The notes below the pieces were generated by a model. That model saw only the letters and a list, made by a program, of their open reading frames with translations. It was not told where the DNA came from and made no database searches. A stretch of DNA of 20,368 nt from DASRHK01 sp035650495 (GTDB taxonomy: Bacteria; Pseudomonadota; Gammaproteobacteria; Nevskiales; Nevskiaceae): positions 1 to 20,368 of the forward strand of contig DASRHK010000019.1 of NCBI GenBank assembly GCA_035650495.1. The letters run 5' to 3'. Positions within the stretch are counted from its first letter, which is position 1. The number at the start of each line of letters is the position of its first letter. A program made the position numbers and the translations under genes. Below, piece by piece: positions 15,906 through 20,368 of this stretch.

Positions 15906-15953
15906 TCACCGTCTCAAAGCGGGTCGAGCTCGGATCACCGGGCCGAAAGCGGG
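15906..15953. repeat. Imperfect direct repeat (30-bp period)
   Basis: TCACCG-n4-AAAGCGGG at 15906-15923 recurs as TCACCG-n5-AAAGCGGG at 15935-15953; the AAAGCGGG cores are exactly 30 bp apart. The pair lies about 52-99 bp upstream of the predicted sigma-54 start, a distance suited to activator binding. Confidence 0.5.
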
Positions 15954-15978
15954 AAAGTGGTGTGGGAAACGCAAGGGT

Positions 15979-15994
15979 TGGCATCGGCCTTGCA
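15979..15994 (+). promoter_or_regulatory. Sigma-54 (-24/-12) promoter
   Basis: TGGCATC-GGCC-TTGCA fits the RpoN consensus TGGCACG-N4-TTGCA with invariant GG (15980-15981) and GC (15992-15993) at the required spacing. Transcription would start near 16005, giving a 30-nt leader with GGGGG six bases before the ATG at 16035. Confidence 0.75.
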
Positions 15995-16034
15995 TAACTG
16001 ATTCTACGGCTGCTGATCATTTCGGGGGTTTCAC

Positions 16035-16400
16035 ATGATTTCAATTTCGGTTTCTGCCGCAACCGCTGCCGGCAACGGCATCGCTGCGCACGTCGTCAGT
16101 AACGGTCCGCTGAACCATCTGTTGCACCCGGACACTGCGCCGGGTCCGTACGGCATCTCCGCCGACATCGACCTCGCGGGTTTGACTGGCTCGGTTCCGG
16201 GACCGCTCGCCAGCCTTGCCGACGCGCTGAGCTCGATCGCTCCGGCGTTCCTGCATGTCGGCTTCAACGACACTCCGCTGCAGCCGGGCATCACGCTGCA
16301 GGGCACGGAGATCAACTGGCCGCACCTGGGCATCGGCCAGGGCATTCCGGGCTTGTCGGATTCGACCATCGTCAATCTGCACAACATCCTGAAGGGCTAA
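16035..16400 (+). CDS. Acidic 121-residue protein of unknown family under a sigma-54 promoter
   Basis: A complete stand-alone gene with a clear Shine-Dalgarno, a sigma-54 promoter upstream and a strong terminator 21 bp downstream. The protein has no arginine and a single lysine (Lys120), about seven acidic residues and six histidines, and is rich in Gly, Ala, Leu, Ile and Pro. There is no signal peptide, cysteine, transmembrane helix or PEP-CTERM or LPXTG tail. Recognisable stretches are LNHLLHPDTAPGPYGISADI, then LADALSSIAPAFLHVGFND and TEINWPHLGIGQGIPGLSDS. I do not recognise a family. The composition (acidic, arginine-free, glycine-rich) resembles proteins exported by type I systems, but no RTX nonapeptide is present. 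Adjacent TolC-family and polysaccharide genes suggest a secreted or matrix-associated product; that is inference. Confidence 0.82.
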   Translation: MISISVSAATAAGNGIAAHVVSNGPLNHLLHPDTAPGPYGISADIDLAGLTGSVPGPLASLADALSSIAPAFLHVGFNDTPLQPGITLQGTEINWPHLGIGQGIPGLSDSTIVNLHNILKG

Positions 16401-16421
16401 GCCTCGGCCGTAGAGTCACGG

Positions 16422-16460
16422 ATCCCCTTCTGACTTCGGTCAGGAGGGGATTTTCTTTTT
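16422..16460 (+). terminator. Strong intrinsic terminator with UUCG tetraloop
   Basis: A 13-bp stem (16422-16434 pairing with 16439-16451, one G-U pair) closes a TTCG tetraloop and is followed by TTTTCTTTTT. It ends the 121-residue gene and insulates it from the glycosyltransferase 24 bp downstream. Confidence 0.95.
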
Positions 16461-16484
16461 AGGCTCCGCCAGAATCGATCCATT

Positions 16485-19076
16485 ATGCGTCTGGCGCGCT
16501 TCTCCATCTGCGGACTCGACGTGGTCGCGCCCGCCGCTTCGTACGAAGCCAAGCTGTTCGAGCGCGTCGCCCGCCTCGCGCCCACCAACCTCGAAGGCGC
16601 AATCCGCGAGATGGATCGCGGCTGGCGCTCCGTCAAAGCCGACCATCGCGCGCTCGCGCCCGTCTACGCCCGCCTGCTCGTCCGCCAGGGTCGCAGCTGG
16701 GGCACGGTGATCGGTCTTCTGAGCCACGGGCTCGAAGGCCTCGAGACGCCCGACACCCAAGCCGACCTCGCGCTGGCCTTCGAGCGTTCCGGGCAGGCTG
16801 CGCTCGCCGCCCAGACCCGAGAGGCCTCCAGAACACTGGCCACTCGCCTCGACGGCCGCGCTACCTTTAGCGGCACATCGGTCCGCGGCTGGGTGCGATT
16901 GGGATCGCAGCCGAAGCGCGCTCTGATGCTTCAGGTGCGCGATGAGCTCGGATCCCGAGCGAGCGTACGCGCCGATCAGATGCTTCCCGGCGGGCGCCAG
17001 GGATTTTCTTTCGAGCCGCGAAAGCTCGGTCTGAACGGCGAGCTTTTCGAGATCGCGGCCAAGCTCCCTGACGGCTCCGTCGCTCCGCTGCCCGACGCGC
17101 CACTGGTGAGCGCGCGCTACGCCCGTGCGCGCATGGCCCAACTCACACCCCGCCAGCGAACCAAGCCGACCGCCTCACCGCCGCCGGTCAGCGTGGTCAT
17201 CCCCGTGTATCGCGATCGCGATCGCACGCTGGCCTGTGTCGATTCGGTCTTGCAAACGACGAAGGACCACGCCGCCTCCATCATCGTCGTCGACGACGCC
17301 TCACCCGAACCGGAGCTCAGCGCTGCTCTGGACGCTCTCGCCGCGCGCGACGCAATTACCCTCCTGCGAAATCCGAAGAACCTCGGCTTCTCCGCGAGTG
17401 TGAACCGCGCCGTCGCCCACGCGGACGGCAATGACGTCGTGCTGGTGAACTCCGACGTCGTCGTCTTCGGCGACTGGCTCACGCGCATGCGTCGCGCGGC
17501 TTATGCGCGGCCGCGTGTCGGCACGGTCACGCCCCTCACCGACGACGATTCGATCGCCGGCTATGCGGGCGGCAAAGTCGGCGAGGACCCGATCGCGCGC
17601 GCGGAGCGGCTCGATCGCATCGCCGCGTCCGATCTCGACCGCCGCACGACCGAATTGCCGGTCGGCGTCGGCTTTTGCATGTACATCCGCCGCGATTGCT
17701 GGGCCGACACCGGCATCTTCGACGACGCCGTCTTCGCCGCGGGCTACGGCGAGGAAGCCGATTTCTGCATGCGCGCACGCGCCCGCAAATGGGAGCATGT
17801 GCTCGCCGCCGACGTGTTCGTTCACCACGCGCAAGGGCAGTCGTTCGGGACCCGGCGACCGGCGTTGCTCGAGCGCAGCGCGCGGCTGCTCAACCTGCGT
17901 CACCCGGGCTACGACGACTTCGTCCGGGTCTTCACCAAGCGCGACCCGATCGCGCCGGCGCGTCGCGCGCTCGATGAAGCGAGCCTGCGTGCGAGCGGGT
18001 CGCGATTCGTCCTGATGCTCACGCTCGCGCTTCCCGGGGGCGTCGATCGCTTCGTTGCCGATCGCAGCCGCGAGCTGCGCGCGCAGGGCAACGTCCCGCT
18101 GCTGCTGCGCCCGCGCAAGCTCGACGACATGTCGGAATGCGTGCTCGAATGTCCGGAGCTCGGCCTGGTCGATCTGCGTTATCGCATCCCGGCTGATCTG
18201 CCCGCGCTGCGTGCTTTGCTGGAGAGCCTCCAGATCGACTCCACGGAGCTGCAGCACTTCCTCGGGCTCGATCCACGCGTCGTCGCGATGGTCCGCGCGC
18301 TCGGCCGGCCCGTGGATACCTACGTCCACGATTACGCGCTGATCTGCCCGCGAGTGACGCTCGTCGACGGCACCGGCTCGTATTGCGGAGAGCCGGCCGT
18401 GTCGGTGTGCGAGCAGTGCGTGAAGCGCAACGGCTCGAACCTGCCCGAGACGATCAGCGTGCGCGCGCTTCGCCGGCGCAGCGGCGAGTGGCTGCGGGCT
18501 TCGCGGCGCGTGGTGGCGCCGACGCAAGACACGGCGCAACGGCTCCAGCGCTACTTCCCCGATCAACCGATCGATGTGGTGGCGCACGAAACCTTTCTGC
18601 CCGCATCCGCACCACCGCCTCCGCGCGCAGCAGCGAAGGCCGTCCGCGTCGCGACCATTGGGGCGATCGGTCATCACAAGGGCTACAAGGTCCTGCTGGA
18701 CTGCGCCCGCGATGCGGCTCGCCGGGGTCTCGATCTCGAGTTCGTGGTCGTCGGCTACAGCGAGGACGACGAGCGTCTGATCAGGACCGGCAGGGTCTTC
18801 GTCACCGGCCGCTACCGGGACAGCGAGATCGCGCATCTTCTGCGCAGAGAAGCGCCCGATGTGGTGTTCTTACCCTCTATATGGCCTGAGACGTGGTGCT
18901 ATACACTGAGTCATTCGCTGGCTTCGGGACTGCCCGTGGCTGCCTTCGACATCGGCGCCATCGCGGAACGGCTGCGCGCCGAGCAAAAAGGGACGTTGTT
19001 CCGACCAGGGATGTCACCGCGCGAGATCAACGATCGCTTGATCGATCTTGCACGCGATGGCCACACGCATGAATAG
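16485..19076 (+). CDS. Bifunctional glycosyltransferase, GT2 plus GT4
   Basis: An 863-residue protein. Residues 1-120 are helical; about 122-210 form a beta-rich module (SVRGWVRLGSQPKRALMLQV ... GFSFEPRKL) resembling that of the 6964-8466 protein. A GT2 domain spans about 234-500: PPVSVVIPVYRDRDRTLACV, VVDDASPE, NPKNLGFSASVNRAV, the DxD-type NSDV (322-325) and GYGEEADFCMRARA. A GT4 domain spans about 508-855, with HDYALICPR and cysteines 621, 634, 642 and 645 (the C...C...CxxC pattern seen in many GT4 enzymes). GAIGHHKGYKVL and PSIWPETWCYTLSHSLASGL follow. It probably adds two consecutive sugars. ATG 16485 has no clear Shine-Dalgarno and lies only 24 bp after a terminator T-tract, so its promoter would have to overlap the terminator, or it is leaderless. 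Confidence 0.93.
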   Translation: MRLARFSICGLDVVAPAASYEAKLFERVARLAPTNLEGAIREMDRGWRSVKADHRALAPVYARLLVRQGRSWGTVIGLLSHGLEGLETPDTQADLALAFERSGQAALAAQTREASRTLATRLDGRATFSGTSVRGWVRLGSQPKRALMLQVRDELGSRASVRADQMLPGGRQGFSFEPRKLGLNGELFEIAAKLPDGSVAPLPDAPLVSARYARARMAQLTPRQRTKPTASPPPVSVVIPVYRDRDRTLACVDSVLQTTKDHAASIIVVDDASPEPELSAALDALAARDAITLLRNPKNLGFSASVNRAVAHADGNDVVLVNSDVVVFGDWLTRMRRAAYARPRVGTVTPLTDDDSIAGYAGGKVGEDPIARAERLDRIAASDLDRRTTELPVGVGFCMYIRRDCWADTGIFDDAVFAAGYGEEADFCMRARARKWEHVLAADVFVHHAQGQSFGTRRPALLERSARLLNLRHPGYDDFVRVFTKRDPIAPARRALDEASLRASGSRFVLMLTLALPGGVDRFVADRSRELRAQGNVPLLLRPRKLDDMSECVLECPELGLVDLRYRIPADLPALRALLESLQIDSTELQHFLGLDPRVVAMVRALGRPVDTYVHDYALICPRVTLVDGTGSYCGEPAVSVCEQCVKRNGSNLPETISVRALRRRSGEWLRASRRVVAPTQDTAQRLQRYFPDQPIDVVAHETFLPASAPPPPRAAAKAVRVATIGAIGHHKGYKVLLDCARDAARRGLDLEFVVVGYSEDDERLIRTGRVFVTGRYRDSEIAHLLRREAPDVVFLPSIWPETWCYTLSHSLASGLPVAAFDIGAIAERLRAEQKGTLFRPGMSPREINDRLIDLARDGHTHE

Positions 19077-19088
19077 AACTGCTTAACG

Positions 19089-20099
19089 ATGGCGAAAGAG
19101 AAAACCACCAAGCCCGCGCCCGGGCAGCTGACTGCGGTCGATCTGCGAGCTTCCGCGACCGCGCTGCCGTTGCCCGCCGGCCTTTTCCTGTTCAGCGTGA
19201 ACGGCGCGACGCCGGAGAAGAACAACAAGGCCGGCGATCTGCAGTTCCCTGCGCTGCATGTCGCCCCGGGACCGGGCTGCCCGCCGGGACGGGTGGAATT
19301 CCTGGGCGTGCCGAAATCGATCGGCATCTGGCTCTATCACCCCGACGACAAGCTGGTCGTGAAGGTCGAAGAGCCCGGCGCCACGTTGGTCCTGAGCTCG
19401 GTGCGCTCCACGGGAACGCAGCCGCTCGGCATCGACGTTGCGCGCATCGACGGTCGCAGCGACGTGAAGACTTCGCTGCAAGCAGCCGCCGGTGGCGCGC
19501 AACCGGCGGTCGCCGCCGAGGAGTCACTCAAGCTGCAGGTCGGGATGCACATCCGCAATCGCGGCGACGCGACGTTCCCTGGCGGCGTGTGGGCTGGCCA
19601 GATGGCCGAGAACCTGTGGGTCGAGGCGATCTCGATCCAGCTGCAGGAAAAGCTCACGTCGCGGGACATCGAATACAAGGGCCTCTCGGCGAACGGCTTC
19701 GAGACGCCGTGGCTGTCCGACGGCGCCGTCTGCGGCACCAAAGGCATTTCGCTGCCGCTGATCGGATTTGCGATCCGCCTCAAGCCCGACGCCGCGGCGC
19801 AGTACGACTGCGAGTACAGCGGATTCTTCCAGTCCGGCGTGACCGTGGGTCCGCTGAAGAATGGCGTGCCGTGTCGATCGAAGACGGCGAGCGATCCGGT
19901 CGTCGGGATTCGTCTCCGCGTCGTGAAGCGCGCTGGCGCGAAGGCCTCCGCGCCGTCGCCCGCCGCGCCGCAAGCGGCTGCGCCGAAGTTCAGCAAGTTC
20001 CGCGAAGCCATCAAGTCGGTCGCCAGGGCGGCCGAGCCGCCGGCGAAGACCGCGGCGAAGAAGCCGGCCGCGGACAAGACGCCGATCCGCAAGAAGTGA
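19089..20099 (+). CDS. Protein with three ChW-like repeats and a basic Ala/Lys/Pro tail
   Basis: A 336-residue protein 12 bp downstream of the bifunctional glycosyltransferase. The N-terminal half (about 15-130) looks beta-rich. Three repeats follow that resemble the hydrophobic-W (ChW) motif: residues 149-186 (GMHIRNRGDATFPGGVWAGQ ... LWVEAISIQL), 194-232 (IEYKGLSANGFETPWLSDGA ... GFAIRL) and 239-279 (YDCEYSGFFQSGVTVGPLKN ... VVGIRLRV). Shared features are an aromatic start, G-x-x-x-x-W/V and a closing hydrophobic I-x-L/I-x-L. Residues 281-336 form a low-complexity Ala/Pro/Lys tail ending TPIRKK. No signal peptide is seen. In the established family ChW repeats occur in surface or binding proteins; a polysaccharide-binding or enzyme-tethering role is inference. 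Confidence 0.8.
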   Translation: MAKEKTTKPAPGQLTAVDLRASATALPLPAGLFLFSVNGATPEKNNKAGDLQFPALHVAPGPGCPPGRVEFLGVPKSIGIWLYHPDDKLVVKVEEPGATLVLSSVRSTGTQPLGIDVARIDGRSDVKTSLQAAAGGAQPAVAAEESLKLQVGMHIRNRGDATFPGGVWAGQMAENLWVEAISIQLQEKLTSRDIEYKGLSANGFETPWLSDGAVCGTKGISLPLIGFAIRLKPDAAAQYDCEYSGFFQSGVTVGPLKNGVPCRSKTASDPVVGIRLRVVKRAGAKASAPSPAAPQAAAPKFSKFREAIKSVARAAEPPAKTAAKKPAADKTPIRKK

Positions 20100-20132
20100 T
20101 CATCGTGGCGGGCCGCTAGCAGCAGCGCCGCG

Positions 20133-20368
20133 ATGATCTACCTCTTCCTCCACCAGAGCTTCCCGGGACAGTACCGGCACGTCGTCCGCCATCTCGCGGA
20201 CAAGCGCGGCAACGAGGTGCATTTCATCTCGCTGCCCGGCAATCCACCCGGTTTCGACAAGTCCGGCATCCGTCGCCACACCTACACCAAGCCCCCACGC
20301 GGCAGCGCGTTCAACGGGCATCCGCTCGCCTTCGACATCGACGAGGCGATCCGCACCGGCGCGATCGT
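20133..20368 (+). CDS. GT4 glycosyltransferase, N-terminal fragment (3' end outside window)
   Basis: ATG 20133 opens a frame with no stop to the window edge; 78 codons are visible. The start MIYLFLHQSFPGQYRHVVRH and VHFISLPGNPPGF are typical of the N-lobe of GT4-family glycosyltransferases, which often begin with FLHQNFPGQ-like sequence. It follows the ChW-repeat gene by 33 bp with no terminator, so it is likely part of the operon starting at 16485. There is no obvious Shine-Dalgarno. Donor and catalytic lobes are not visible, so identity rests on the first 80 residues. Confidence 0.85.
   Translation, partial: MIYLFLHQSFPGQYRHVVRHLADKRGNEVHFISLPGNPPGFDKSGIRRHTYTKPPRGSAFNGHPLAFDIDEAIRTGAI

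Larger units (their letters stand above)
15722..16034 (+). promoter_or_regulatory. 313-bp regulatory region upstream of the 121-residue gene
   Basis: This is the longest stretch without a gene in the window. It holds, in order, a CRP-like site (15796-15811), an extended -10 (15861-15869), a CGCGCG inverted repeat (15879-15895), an imperfect direct repeat (15906-15923 and 15935-15953), a sigma-54 promoter (15979-15994) and a good Shine-Dalgarno (GGGGG, 16024-16028). I found no convincing terminator for the preceding gene; GCCCC and GGGGC near 15750-15767 form only a weak 5-bp stem without a T-tract. Confidence 0.7.

Noticed and set aside
16035..16400. PEP-CTERM or RTX-type secreted protein
   Set aside because: No signal peptide, no PEP motif with membrane helix and Arg cluster, and no GGxGxD nonapeptides are present, so neither family fits.
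17301..18836. Minus-strand 511-codon frame opposite the bifunctional glycosyltransferase
   Set aside because: Shadow of the GT2-GT4 coding strand, with no motif or start signal.
1..20368. CRISPR arrays, insertion sequences, tRNA genes, attachment sites
   Set aside because: No regularly spaced repeats with unique spacers, no transposase or integrase motifs and no tRNA-like folds were seen on reading both strands.

Overview
This 20.4 kb window is a dense, GC-rich chromosomal segment from a Gram-negative bacterium, most likely a proteobacterium. The evidence is a TolC-type outer-membrane channel, a sigma-54 (-24/-12) promoter, a CRP-like operator, many GTG/TTG starts and many 4-bp ATGA/GTGA gene overlaps. 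Almost every gene belongs to cell-surface or exopolysaccharide synthesis: nucleotide-sugar enzymes, modular glycosyltransferases, a sulfotransferase and an export-type channel. I see no tRNA, rRNA, insertion sequence, prophage gene or CRISPR array.

Left block (1-6967, + strand): the 3' part of a long coiled-coil protein, gmd (GDP-mannose 4,6-dehydratase), an unrecognised 148-residue protein, a 940-residue three-module glycosyltransferase and a GT2 glycosyltransferase. They are packed as one operon with ATGA couplings. This operon meets the next one head-on at 6964-6967, where the two stop codons overlap.

Middle block (6964-12784, - strand): rfbB, rfbA, rfbC, a PAPS-type sulfotransferase and rfbD form a tightly coupled dTDP-L-rhamnose operon with the sulfotransferase embedded in it. 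After a 221-bp gap follows a GT4-like glycosyltransferase with an N-terminal beta-rich module. The gap holds a 14-bp perfect palindrome and a strong intrinsic terminator that points the other way (+).

Right block (12868-20368, + strand): galE diverges from rfbB. Then come a TolC-family channel coupled to a small secreted basic-tailed protein, and a 313-bp regulatory region. That region drives a single 121-residue protein closed by a UUCG-loop terminator. Next are a bifunctional GT2-GT4 glycosyltransferase, a protein with three ChW-like repeats, and the start of another GT4 glycosyltransferase that runs off the window.

Together the genes supply GDP-4-keto-6-deoxymannose, dTDP-L-rhamnose and UDP-galactose (or an N-acetyl analogue), assemble them with at least five glycosyltransferases, and may sulfate the product. 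The most unusual unit is 15722-16460: a CRP-like site, an extended -10, an imperfect direct repeat, an almost canonical sigma-54 promoter, an arginine-free acidic 121-residue protein of unknown family with no signal peptide, and a strong terminator. It lies directly downstream of a TolC-family gene, and I regard it as the best candidate for an undescribed system here.
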